Assembly (NCBI RefSeq): GCF_052145335.1 | Contig: NZ_JBKQOU010000043.1 | Span: forward strand, 1 to 11,019 | DNA: 11,019 bases | Direction of reading: 5' to 3' | From: Rhodoblastus sp052145335 | GTDB lineage: Bacteria > Pseudomonadota > Alphaproteobacteria > Rhizobiales > Beijerinckiaceae | Program-made: the position numbers and the translations under genes | Notes under the pieces: generated by a model | The model's input: only the letters and a program-made list of their open reading frames with translations | What the model was told of the DNA's origin: nothing | Databases searched by the model: none | Part shown: piece after piece, positions 1 through 6,579 of the stretch | Position numbering within the stretch: the stretch's first letter is position 1 | How the letters are laid out: every line of letters begins with the position of its first letter

Positions 1-816
1 ACCATCAAGCACGTCGCTTCGCCGCTCGCGCGCCAGACCCTTCTCGACCAGGAACTCACGCGCCCTGTCGCCGGCAGGCGCCCGGTCCGCATCCTCCCCT
101 GGCTGCAAGTGGTGAAGATCGGCGGCCGCTCCATCATGGATCGCGGCCACGAGGCGATCCTGCCTGTCGTCGACGAATTGCGAAAGCTGCTGCCCGAGCA
201 CCGCCTGCTCATACTGACGGGCGCCGGCATCCGCGCCCGCCACCTTTACGGCGTCGGCCTCGACCTCGGCCTGCCGGTCGGGTCTCTCGCCCCGCTCGCC
301 GCCAGCGAGGCCGGCCAGAACGGCCACATGCTCGCTTCGCTGCTCGCGCCGGAGGGCGTCTCCTATGTCGAGCACCCGACCATCGCGAGCCAGCTGGCGA
401 TCCATCTCTCGGCCGCCCGTGCGGTCGTTGGCAGCGCCTTTCCGCCCTATCACCACCACGAGTTCCCCAACTCGCGCATCCCGACTCACCGGGCCGACAC
501 CGGCGCGTTCCTGCTCGCCGACGCGCTCGGTGCGGCCGGCCTCACCATCGTCGAGGACGTCGACGGGGTCTATGACATCGACCCCAACGGCGACGGCGGT
601 GACAAGGCGAAGTTCATCGGCGAGACGACCGCCGTCGAACTCGCCAAGCTCAAGGGCACGACGCCGTTCGACCCCGCGCTGCTCGAAGTCATGGCCAACG
701 CGCGCCACCTCGCGCATGTGCAAGTGGTGAACGGGCTCGTCCCCGGCCGCATCACCGCCGCGCTGCGTGGCGAGCATGTCGGGACGATCATCCACACCGG
801 CGCGCCGAAGACCTGA
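1..816 (+). CDS. mosA: Molybdenum storage protein alpha subunit, 5'-truncated by window edge
   Basis: MosA and MosB form a cytoplasmic heterohexameric cage that stores molybdate or tungstate as polyoxometalate clusters in an ATP-dependent way. The fold is that of the amino acid (UMP) kinase family. The reading frame is open from base 1 to the TGA at 814-816 and gives 271 residues. Only about six N-terminal residues appear to be missing compared with the 276-residue Azotobacter vinelandii alpha subunit as I remember it. The nucleotide-binding start VVKIGG, the LTGAG loop and the EAGQNGH segment are clear. Cluster-anchoring residues of the A. vinelandii alpha subunit (Glu129, His140, His156) have counterparts at codons 370-372, 403-405 and 451-453, the last in PPYHHHEF. 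The HHH segment separates alpha from beta. A GTG at 109 is internal, not the start. The mosB partner is not visible and could lie upstream. Almost every codon ends in G or C. The alpha assignment is firm; activity is inferred. Confidence 0.93.
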   Translation, partial: TIKHVASPLARQTLLDQELTRPVAGRRPVRILPWLQVVKIGGRSIMDRGHEAILPVVDELRKLLPEHRLLILTGAGIRARHLYGVGLDLGLPVGSLAPLAASEAGQNGHMLASLLAPEGVSYVEHPTIASQLAIHLSAARAVVGSAFPPYHHHEFPNSRIPTHRADTGAFLLADALGAAGLTIVEDVDGVYDIDPNGDGGDKAKFIGETTAVELAKLKGTTPFDPALLEVMANARHLAHVQVVNGLVPGRITAALRGEHVGTIIHTGAPKT

Positions 817-848
817 GCAAAAGCTTAAGGGCCGCGCCGATCAGGCAG

Positions 849-881
849 GGGCGCCATCGTTCGGCAACGAGCGTGGCGCCC
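849..881 (+). terminator. Strong hairpin after mosA, possible terminator
   Basis: The 8-base arm GGGCGCCA (849-856) pairs with TGGCGCCC (874-881). Inside it TCGTT (857-861) pairs with AACGA (866-870) around a CGGC loop, leaving a three-base bulge at 871-873. It begins 32 bases after the mosA stop. The tract after it (GAATATTTCC) is only mildly U-rich, so intrinsic termination is likely but unproven. It may instead be a 3'-end stabilising structure. Confidence 0.45.
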
Positions 882-954
882 GAATATTTCCTGTTGTCGC
901 TGCTTTTGCGCTAGAATTGCGCCGTTGCCCTTCCCGGAAAGCTGGCCCTCGCGC

Positions 955-1851
955 ATGAATTTCATCCCCGTCCGCTATGTCGAACCGGTCTATCGCCCGC
1001 CGAGCGAAGCGGATTCGCTGATCTTGCCGCTGACCGACGGCTGCTCGTGGAACAAATGCACGTTCTGCGAAATGTACACCGCCCCGCAAAAGCGCTTCCG
1101 CCCGCGCAGCGAGGAGGAAGTTCTCGAAAGCATCAAGCGCTGCGGCGAGGAAATGGGCGCCGGCGTCAAGCGCGTCTTCCTCTCCGACGGCGATGCGATG
1201 ACGCTTTCGGTCCGCCGCCTCGCCACGGTGCTCGAAGCGATCCGCCGCGACCTGCCGGGGGTGCGACGGGTGTCGAGCTATTGCCTGCCGCGCAACCTGC
1301 GCAAGAAATCGGCGGCGGAGCTTCGTGAATTGGCGGAGCTCGGGCTGTCGCTAGTCTACGTCGGGGCCGAATCCGGCGACGACGAAGTGCTGGCGAGGGT
1401 GAACAAGGGCGAGACTTTCGACAGCACCCGCGAGGCGCTGGAAAAGCTGGGGAAGGCCGGGATCAAGCGCTCGGTGATGATCCTCAACGGTCTTGGCGGC
1501 GAGGCGCTGTCGCGGCAGCACGCGCTGAACTCGGCGGCGCTGGCCAACGCCGCACAGCCCGAATTCCTGGCCACTCTGGTGGTCAGCTTTCCACAGGGCG
1601 AGGCCCGCTTGCGTGAAAATTTTCCCGGCTGGGAGCCGCTTTCCGTCCCCGGCCTGATGCGGGAAATGGAGTTGTTCCTGTCCAAGCTGGAGCTGAAGCG
1701 GACGGTGTTTCGCAGCGACCACGCCTCCAACTGGCTGATCCTGAAAGGGACGCTTGGAGCGGACAAGCCAAGGCTGCTGCAGCAATTGCGTTCGGCCATC
1801 GCCGCGCCGGAAGCGGCGCCGCTGCGTCCGGCTTGGGCGCGCGGGCTGTAA
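955..1851 (+). CDS. Radical SAM protein of unknown substrate (COG1032-like)
   Basis: This 298-residue protein carries the iron-sulfur/SAM site near its N terminus as C-SWNK-C-TF-C, a CX4CX2C spacing. It follows the typical N-terminal block VRYVEPVYRPPSEA. From memory, this layout recurs in a family of stand-alone radical SAM proteins annotated only as such. FLSDGDAM and VYVGAESGDDE fit the second and later strands of the partial TIM barrel, and VNKGET follows as in COG1032 members. There is no B12-binding domain, no TRAM domain and no SPASM cysteine cluster. I chose the ATG at 955. A TTG ten codons upstream (925) extends the frame but adds residues outside the conserved block, and neither has a convincing ribosome site. 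The substrate is unknown. The gene lies 138 bases after mosA on the same strand with a hairpin between, so co-transcription is doubtful. Confidence 0.85.
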   Translation: MNFIPVRYVEPVYRPPSEADSLILPLTDGCSWNKCTFCEMYTAPQKRFRPRSEEEVLESIKRCGEEMGAGVKRVFLSDGDAMTLSVRRLATVLEAIRRDLPGVRRVSSYCLPRNLRKKSAAELRELAELGLSLVYVGAESGDDEVLARVNKGETFDSTREALEKLGKAGIKRSVMILNGLGGEALSRQHALNSAALANAAQPEFLATLVVSFPQGEARLRENFPGWEPLSVPGLMREMELFLSKLELKRTVFRSDHASNWLILKGTLGADKPRLLQQLRSAIAAPEAAPLRPAWARGL

Positions 1852-2108
1852 ATATCGTTTCAGCGAGCGAGCCGTGAAAAAACCGAAAGACGCCTCGCGG
1901 CGGCCTCTCAAATCCGCGCTTGCCACAATGATCAGGCTTGGACCTCCCATCCGTTTCATTGCCTAAGGCGCCGCAACTAGCGTTCCCGGGCAATGCCTGC
2001 GCAACCGGATTTCAACACCTTTGAAAGTCGTTCATGTTTTCGTGAAAACGGGAAGCTAACCTAAAGCGGAGCCATACAACGATGCGCGCGACATTGGGCG
2101 AGTGCGAG

Positions 2109-2981
2109 CTAAAACCTCTGCGATACGCCCAGAAAAGCCTGAATCCGCGGCGTCGCCGGGGTCAATCCAATAAAGGCGCCGGCGTCGAATTGCAGATTGG
2201 GCAGTTTTTGCCAGACGATCCATGACAGCGACAGGTCGAGGGACGACTGAAGCGAGCGATTGGTCGGGTCTTCGCTCGCCTGGCCCCACAATTCCAAATA
2301 GGCGGTGACGTCGCTGGTCAAGGCATGGCTGATATTGCCGAGGAACTGGATATTGGCGTGGCGGCCGTCATTGCCCGCATTGCGCAAGAAATCGACTTCC
2401 GGATCGAACAGCAGGGTGAAGTCCTTCGGCAAAGCGAAGGATATGGGCGCGATGACGCCGCCCTCCAGCGCGCCATTGCCGATTCCCGCCGCTGCGGTCG
2501 GCGCCTTCATATAGGGAATCGCCGCCGCCTGAAAATCGCCGCCTTCCGGGCCGGCCAGATTGATTTTCGTGCGCAGGAACAGATCGCCGACGCCGGTGAA
2601 ACGCATTTGACCCAGCGCGGTTCTGGTCGTCACCGTCTCGACCGGATCGATGTTCAGTTCGAAATCGATCCGGCTGGTCAGGCCGAGTTTCAGTGTCGGA
2701 TTGGCGAAAAGCGCGGTGTTGGTGGTGACGCCGCCATATTGCGTCTGCGCCCAGTTGACGACGTCGGCTTCGTACTGGAAGTGGCCGGCGTCGACGGTGC
2801 AGGGCAGGTTGGCCTTGGGCGGGCGGTCCGTGCAGAAGGAGCGCAGGTCGGCGTCCGGCGTCGGGTCGAACAAGCTGAAGGCCGACTTGTCCGGCGCATT
2901 GGCGAGCGTTTGCGCCATGGCGGGCGCTCCGAGGCCAAAAGCCAGCAGCAGCGCCTGGGCGCGCCGAACATTCCTGCCCAT
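2109..2981 (-). CDS. Outer-membrane beta-barrel 'transporter' (phenol/MetA-pathway type)
   Basis: This 290-residue protein has a signal peptide, with a basic start (MGRNVRR), a hydrophobic core and probable cleavage after AMA at residue 23. Next comes SFCTDRPPKANLPCTVDAGH and FQYEADVVNW, the N-terminal pattern of the outer-membrane family named for phenol meta-degradation transporters (PF13557-like). A cysteine pair (residues 50 and 61) is unusual there and could form a disulfide. The rest alternates polar and hydrophobic residues as barrel strands do, and the chain ends in SQRF, a C-terminal aromatic as expected for barrel assembly. The ATG is preceded by GAGGGGG. The start lies only 9 bases after the kdpA stop, and the ribosome site overlaps the kdpA end, so the two genes are almost certainly one operon. 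The substrate is unknown; uptake of ions or small solutes is only inference from the neighbour. Confidence 0.82.
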   Translation of the reverse strand: MGRNVRRAQALLLAFGLGAPAMAQTLANAPDKSAFSLFDPTPDADLRSFCTDRPPKANLPCTVDAGHFQYEADVVNWAQTQYGGVTTNTALFANPTLKLGLTSRIDFELNIDPVETVTTRTALGQMRFTGVGDLFLRTKINLAGPEGGDFQAAAIPYMKAPTAAAGIGNGALEGGVIAPISFALPKDFTLLFDPEVDFLRNAGNDGRHANIQFLGNISHALTSDVTAYLELWGQASEDPTNRSLQSSLDLSLSWIVWQKLPNLQFDAGAFIGLTPATPRIQAFLGVSQRF

Positions 2982-2990
2982 GCGGCCCCC

Positions 2991-4700
2991 TCAAAAAGTC
3001 CTGCCGCTGGCGGCAACAAAATGTTCGGCCAACGGTCCGAGCGCGATGGCGGGAAAGAATTGCAGCAAGGTGATGATCAGCACCACGCCCAGCAAGAGAA
3101 GCACAAAAAGCGGGCCGTGGGTGGGAAAAGTGCCTGCGGATGCTTTGGCCCTTTTTTTCGCCGCCAGACCGCCGGCCATCACCAGTGGCGGAATGACATG
3201 GGCGAAACGGCCGAGCAGCAAAGCGATGCCGGTGGAAACATTGTACCACGGCGTGTTCGCCGCCAGACCGCCGAAAGCTGAGCCATTGTCGGCGGCGGTC
3301 GAGGCATAGGCGTAAAGGATTTCGGAAAGGCCGTGGGGGCCGGCGTTGCCGAGGCTTGCAAGGGCGGTGGGCAGGTTGGCGGCGACAGCGGCGAAACCGA
3401 GCGCGAGCGTCGGCTGGATCAGCAGCGCCAGCAGCGCGAGTCGCATTTCTCTAGCCTCGATTTTCTTGCCGAGATATTCCGGCGTGCGGCCGACCATCAG
3501 TCCGGCGAGGAACACGGTGATGACGGCGAGGAGCAGCAGGCTGTAAAGCCCCGATCCGACGCCGCCCGGCGCGATGCAGCCGGCGAGGAGGTTGAACATC
3601 GGGACCAGTCCGCCGAGCGGGGTCAGCGAATCGAAAGTGGCGTTGGCGGCGCCGGTTCCCGTGCCTGTGGTGGAGACGGCGAAGAGCGCCGCCCCGGCCT
3701 GTCCGAAACGCAGATCCTTGCCTTCAAGATTGCCGGAGGCGGGGTCGAGGCCGAGCGCTGTGAGCAGCGGGTTGCCAGCCGTCTCGGCTGTATAGAGCAT
3801 GAGAAGACTGGCGAGGAAAATCAGCGCCATGGCGGCTAAAAGCGCTAACCCCTGACGGGCGTCGCCGACGGCGCGGCCGAAGGCGAAAACCAGCGCCGTC
3901 GGCAGCACGAGCTGGCTCCAGTTCTGCAGCATGTTTGTGAGCACGTCGGCGTTTTCGAACGGGTGCGCCGAGTTGGCGTTGAAAAAGCCGCCGCCATTAT
4001 TGCCGAGCAGTTTGATCGCCTCCTGTCCCGCGACCGGGCCGATGGCGATGCTCTGTTTCGCGCCCTCCAGCGTCGTCGCATCAATGGCGCCGAGCAAAGT
4101 CTGCGGCGCGCCCAGGGCGACGAAAAGCAAGGCGACGACGCAGGACAAAGGCAGCAGCACGTAAAGCGTCGCGCGGGTGAGATCGACCCAGAAATTGCCG
4201 ATCGTCGCCGCTTCATGGCGCACGAAAGCGCGCATCAGGCCGAAGGCCATGGCGATGGCGACGGCGGAATCGAGAAAATTATGGGTGGTGAGGCCGGCCA
4301 TCTGCGTGAAATGACTCATCGTCGTTTCGCCGGCAAAGGCTTGCCAATTGGCGTTGGTGATGAAGCTGATGGCGGTGTTGAAGGCGAGATCGGGCGCCAC
4401 GGCGGGGCGCGACAGCGGATTAAACGGCAGGAAAGCCTGACATCGCTGGATCGCATAAAGCGCAAGAAAGCAGAGAAAGCCGAAAACCAGCATGGAAAAG
4501 GTATAGGCCGGAGCATCGTGCTCCTCGGCGGGATCGACGCTGGTCATTGCGTAAAGCGACTTTTCCACCGGCGCGAGGAGCGGGGTCAGAAAGGTGTGGC
4601 GACCGTTGAGGACGGCGGCGATGAAATCGCCCAGCGGCCAGGCGACGGCGACAACCGCCGCCAGAACGAGAATGATTTCGGCCCAGCCCGCGAAGGTCAT
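2991..4700 (-). CDS. kdpA: Potassium-transporting ATPase subunit A (KdpA), orphan
   Basis: KdpA is the channel-like inner-membrane subunit that selects K+ in the KdpFABC P-type ATPase. The protein has 569 residues (E. coli 557) with about ten hydrophobic segments. The four selectivity-filter regions are visible: TNANWQ at 115-120, GNNGGGFFNANSAHPFEN at 233-250, TTGTGTGAAN at 344-353 and GSAFGGLAAN at 473-482. GLMVGRTPEYLGKKIE and THGPLF are also classic. Compared with E. coli KdpA from memory, the near-invariant MHDS after the third filter is TFDS, and the GEV before FGGVGSGLY is GCI. The ATG has a good ribosome site (GAGG, seven bases away). The gene is not followed by kdpB or kdpC, no kdpF-like transmembrane peptide precedes it, and no kdpDE is nearby. 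Its operon partner is the outer-membrane gene. The family call is certain; whether it works with a distant KdpB is unknown. Confidence 0.95.
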   Translation of the reverse strand: MTFAGWAEIILVLAAVVAVAWPLGDFIAAVLNGRHTFLTPLLAPVEKSLYAMTSVDPAEEHDAPAYTFSMLVFGFLCFLALYAIQRCQAFLPFNPLSRPAVAPDLAFNTAISFITNANWQAFAGETTMSHFTQMAGLTTHNFLDSAVAIAMAFGLMRAFVRHEAATIGNFWVDLTRATLYVLLPLSCVVALLFVALGAPQTLLGAIDATTLEGAKQSIAIGPVAGQEAIKLLGNNGGGFFNANSAHPFENADVLTNMLQNWSQLVLPTALVFAFGRAVGDARQGLALLAAMALIFLASLLMLYTAETAGNPLLTALGLDPASGNLEGKDLRFGQAGAALFAVSTTGTGTGAANATFDSLTPLGGLVPMFNLLAGCIAPGGVGSGLYSLLLLAVITVFLAGLMVGRTPEYLGKKIEAREMRLALLALLIQPTLALGFAAVAANLPTALASLGNAGPHGLSEILYAYASTAADNGSAFGGLAANTPWYNVSTGIALLLGRFAHVIPPLVMAGGLAAKKRAKASAGTFPTHGPLFVLLLLGVVLIITLLQFFPAIALGPLAEHFVAASGRTF

Positions 4701-4759
4701 GTTGCAACCTCGTCCATTGTGGCAAGGCGCGACGGGCCGGCCACCGAATCGGCCGCCGC

Positions 4760-4891
4760 TTATGCCGGCTCGGCGCGTAAGAAATCCATACCGATTTCCG
4801 GGGCCGGCGATAAGGCTGTTCTAGGCGAGACGCCGAGGAATTTTTCGCGATCTTCCGGCGCAAGATATTGATAAACAGAGATGAGCTCCAC
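4760..4891 (-). CDS. Candidate small protein upstream of kdpA, doubtful
   Basis: A GTG-started frame of 43 codons ends with TAA 59 bases before the kdpA start. It reads as a hydrophilic peptide containing YQYLAPEDREKFLGV and ending FLRAEPA. It has no transmembrane segment, so it is not the KdpF peptide that usually sits here. No convincing ribosome site precedes the GTG. After the TAA the same frame stays open until a TGA that overlaps the kdpA ATG (ATGA), so a longer ancestral frame broken by one stop is possible. I do not recognise the sequence. Chance in GC-rich DNA remains quite likely. Confidence 0.2.
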   Translation of the reverse strand: MELISVYQYLAPEDREKFLGVSPRTALSPAPEIGMDFLRAEPA

Positions 4892-4912
4892 AATTTACGT
4901 TCGTTAGAAATT

Positions 4913-4927
4913 CTTTGTGGCACAAAG
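4913..4927. promoter_or_regulatory. 15-bp palindrome, candidate operator
   Basis: CTTTGTG-G-CACAAAG is a perfect inverted repeat of seven bases around one central base. It lies in the AT-rich part of the divergent spacer, 213 bases upstream of the kdpA start and 85 bases upstream of the EF-hand start. It matches neither the FNR nor the CRP consensus. A dimeric repressor or activator site is an inference from position and symmetry alone. Confidence 0.3.
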
Positions 4928-5011
4928 TCTATGGCGTCTGTCCTTGAACCAATAAAGCCATCGTTTAGTTTAAGCGTTTGTCGATACAGATTCTCTTTCG
5001 GAGTGAAGCCG

Positions 5012-5497
5012 ATGTTCAAGAAACAAGCCATCGTCGCCTGCGCAGGTCTGGCTTTCGCCCTCATGGCCTGTTCGGGAGCTTCCGCCGCCCACCATGCCCG
5101 GCATTCGGCGGAATATGAAAAGGTCTCGCAGCTCATCCGCATGATGGACAAGGACAAGAACGGCGTCGTCACCAAGGACGAGTTCATGCAATTCGCATCG
5201 GCGGAATTCGACCGCGTCGACGCCGACAAGAGCGGCGGCCTGAGCCACCGGGAATTTTCGCGCTCGGTTTACGCGCATGGCCGGCATTATGCGGAACATG
5301 AAAATGTCGCGGAAATTATTCTCCTGATGGACAAGGACAAGAACGGCGTAGTCTCGAAAGACGAATACATGTCTTTCATGTCGGCGGAATTCGACCGCAT
5401 CGACGCCGACAAGACCGGCACGCTGACCCGTGAAGAACTGTCGAATTCGATCTTCGTCCATCCACAGCAAAAGCGCGTCGGCGGCACGGGTAAATAA
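5012..5497 (+). CDS. Exported protein with four EF-hand calcium sites
   Basis: This 161-residue protein starts MFKKQAIVACAGLAFALMAC. That is a signal peptide whose LMAC at 17-20 could be a lipobox, with Cys20 as lipid anchor; cleavage after ASA near residue 25 is the alternative. Four canonical 12-residue EF loops follow: DKDKNGVVTKDE (46-57), DADKSGGLSHRE (70-81), DKDKNGVVSKDE (107-118) and DADKTGTLTREE (131-142). All have Asp at positions 1 and 3, Gly at 6 and Glu at 12, so all four should bind Ca2+. Residues 28-88 and 89-149 are two copies of one 61-residue unit. GGAG at 5000-5003, eight bases before the ATG, fixes the start. An in-frame ATG at 4868 would bury the signal peptide and is unlikely. 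The gene diverges from kdpA and converges on the peptidase gene with 9 bases between stops. A periplasmic or lipoprotein Ca2+ buffer or sensor is inferred. Confidence 0.85.
   Translation: MFKKQAIVACAGLAFALMACSGASAAHHARHSAEYEKVSQLIRMMDKDKNGVVTKDEFMQFASAEFDRVDADKSGGLSHREFSRSVYAHGRHYAEHENVAEIILLMDKDKNGVVSKDEYMSFMSAEFDRIDADKTGTLTREELSNSIFVHPQQKRVGGTGK
5093..5458 (+). repeat. In-gene tandem duplication, 2 x 183 bp (EF-hand pairs)
   Basis: Two in-frame copies, 5093-5275 and 5276-5458, each encode a His-rich lead (HARH or HGRH) and two EF hands. The stretch beginning GACAAGGACAAGAACGGCGT appears at 5147 and again at 5330, exactly 183 bases apart. Much of the remainder is also alike, so this is a duplication of a two-EF-hand module rather than independent similarity. 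Confidence 0.85.
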
Positions 5498-5506
5498 AAA
5501 AGGGAG

Positions 5507-6502
5507 TCACCCGCCGAATTTCTGCCGCCAACTCGGCTTGGCGCCGGTGAAGGGCAGGGGCGTGGCCTCATAAACGGCGCGGGCGATGGCGCGGGCGAGA
5601 CAATCGGCCGCCGCCGCGCCCAGCCGGGTCAGGGCGAAAATATCGGCTTCCCGGCGGCTCGCTCCCGTTGCGGCGGCGAAGACGGTGTCGCCGTCCTGCG
5701 CCGCATGGACCGGCCTCAGAGCCCGGGCGACGCCGTCCTGCGCCATGATCGCCATGCGCTTGGCCTGAGGCTTGGTCAAAACGGCGTCGGTGGCGACGAT
5801 GGCGATGGTGGTGTTTTGCGGGTCCACGCCCTTGCTTTGCAGGACGAGGTGCTCCCGCGCGAAGGCCGCCGGCCAGCCGCAGCCGCCATATTCCCCGTCG
5901 CGCTCATAGGGTGCGGCCCAGAAATGCCGGGTGTCGCCGATGGTCGCCTGCCCGACGGCATTGACGGCGACCAGGGCGCCGACGGTAAAACTCTCTTCCG
6001 TCACGACACTGGCAGAGCCGAGGCCGCCCTTGAGATCGGCGAGCGTAGCGCCATAGCCGGCGCCGCTGGTGCCCAAGGCGAAATTTTCCGCCGCCGCTTT
6101 GGCCGCTTCCAGCCCCAGCCGCCAGTAGGTCGGTTGGCCCCAGAAATTCTTGTCGCCGCCATTGGCGAGGTCGAACAATATCGCGCCCGGCGCCAGGGGC
6201 ACCAGTTGCCCCGCGACCTCGAGGCCCCTCCCGTTCTCGCGTAAAAAGGACTGCACGCCCCCCATCGAATCGAGGCCATAGGCGGAGCCGCCGGACAGCA
6301 CTAGGGCGTCGATCCGTTCCACGGTCATTTCCGGCTCCAGCAAAGCCGCGTCGCGCAGTCCCGGCCCGCCGCCGGAAACGGCGATGGAAGCGGTCGCCGG
6401 AGCGTCGAAGATCAGCGCGGTGACGCCAGAAGCAAGCGCCGGATCATGGGCGGAGCCGACTTTTATGCCGGCGACATCGGTAATGAGATTGCGCAATGGC
6501 AA
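5507..6502 (-). CDS. P1 family peptidase (DmpA/NylC-type, self-processing)
   Basis: This 331-residue protein belongs to the S58/P1 family of N-terminal nucleophile hydrolases, which includes the aminopeptidase DmpA, beta-aminopeptidases and the nylon-oligomer hydrolase NylC. Family marks are NLITDVAGIKVG at the N terminus, VLSGGSAYGLDSMGGV at 68-83, GTSGAGYGATLADLKGG at 144-160, VGALVAVNAVG at 174-184 and NTTIAIVATDA at 230-240. The usual autocleavage point falls between Asn230 and Thr231 (bases 5810-5815), giving a 230-residue alpha chain and a 101-residue beta chain with Thr231 as nucleophile. Asn-Thr is the NylC-type pair, whereas DmpA uses Gly-Ser. No signal peptide is seen, so it is probably cytoplasmic. 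The start is a TTG; an in-frame stop lies about 11 codons upstream and there is no ATG or GTG between. The physiological substrate cannot be told from sequence. Confidence 0.9.
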   Translation of the reverse strand: MPLRNLITDVAGIKVGSAHDPALASGVTALIFDAPATASIAVSGGGPGLRDAALLEPEMTVERIDALVLSGGSAYGLDSMGGVQSFLRENGRGLEVAGQLVPLAPGAILFDLANGGDKNFWGQPTYWRLGLEAAKAAAENFALGTSGAGYGATLADLKGGLGSASVVTEESFTVGALVAVNAVGQATIGDTRHFWAAPYERDGEYGGCGWPAAFAREHLVLQSKGVDPQNTTIAIVATDAVLTKPQAKRMAIMAQDGVARALRPVHAAQDGDTVFAAATGASRREADIFALTRLGAAAADCLARAIARAVYEATPLPFTGAKPSWRQKFGG

Positions 6503-6579
6503 ATCCTGGCTCGCTGAAACGCTTGATAAATTCTAGCGTATAAGCTTTCAGTTCAAAGCGAATAAGACGGGACCGGGAA

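Larger units (their letters stand above)
4701..5011. other. Divergent intergenic region between kdpA and the EF-hand gene
   Basis: This 311-base region must hold the promoters of both divergent units. The part from about 4865 to 5000 is clearly more AT-rich than its surroundings. It contains a perfect 7+1+7 palindrome at 4913-4927. A weak sigma-70-like pair for the plus strand (TTGAAC at 4944-4949, TAGTTT at 4966-4971, 16-base spacer) is too poor to call. A small minus-strand open frame (4760-4891) is listed separately. No kdpF homologue was found. Confidence 0.5.

Noticed and set aside
1874..1966. Short GTG-started frame of 30 codons after the radical SAM gene
   Set aside because: It has no ribosome site and no recognisable features, and it lies in a convergent spacer. 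AT-rich inverted repeats nearby (2010-2026, 2036-2049) are short and lack a T-run, so they were not called terminators either.
3963..4871. Long open frame opposite kdpA (and similar ones at 2325-3281, 8007-8753 and 9726-10529)
   Set aside because: These are antisense shadows of well-recognised genes, produced by GC-rich wobble positions. Their translations are charged or low complexity and resemble no family.
5012..5497. Possible lanmodulin (lanthanide-binding EF-hand protein of methylotrophs)
   Set aside because: Lanmodulin loops have Pro at position 2 and usually Asp at position 9. Here position 2 is Lys or Ala and position 9 is Thr or Ser, so these are ordinary Ca2+ loops.
5482..5516. Possible bidirectional terminator between the EF-hand and peptidase genes
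   Set aside because: The arms CGGC/GGGT and ACCC/GCCG pair only with a bulge across a 17-base loop and lie partly inside both coding ends, with no T-run in the right place.
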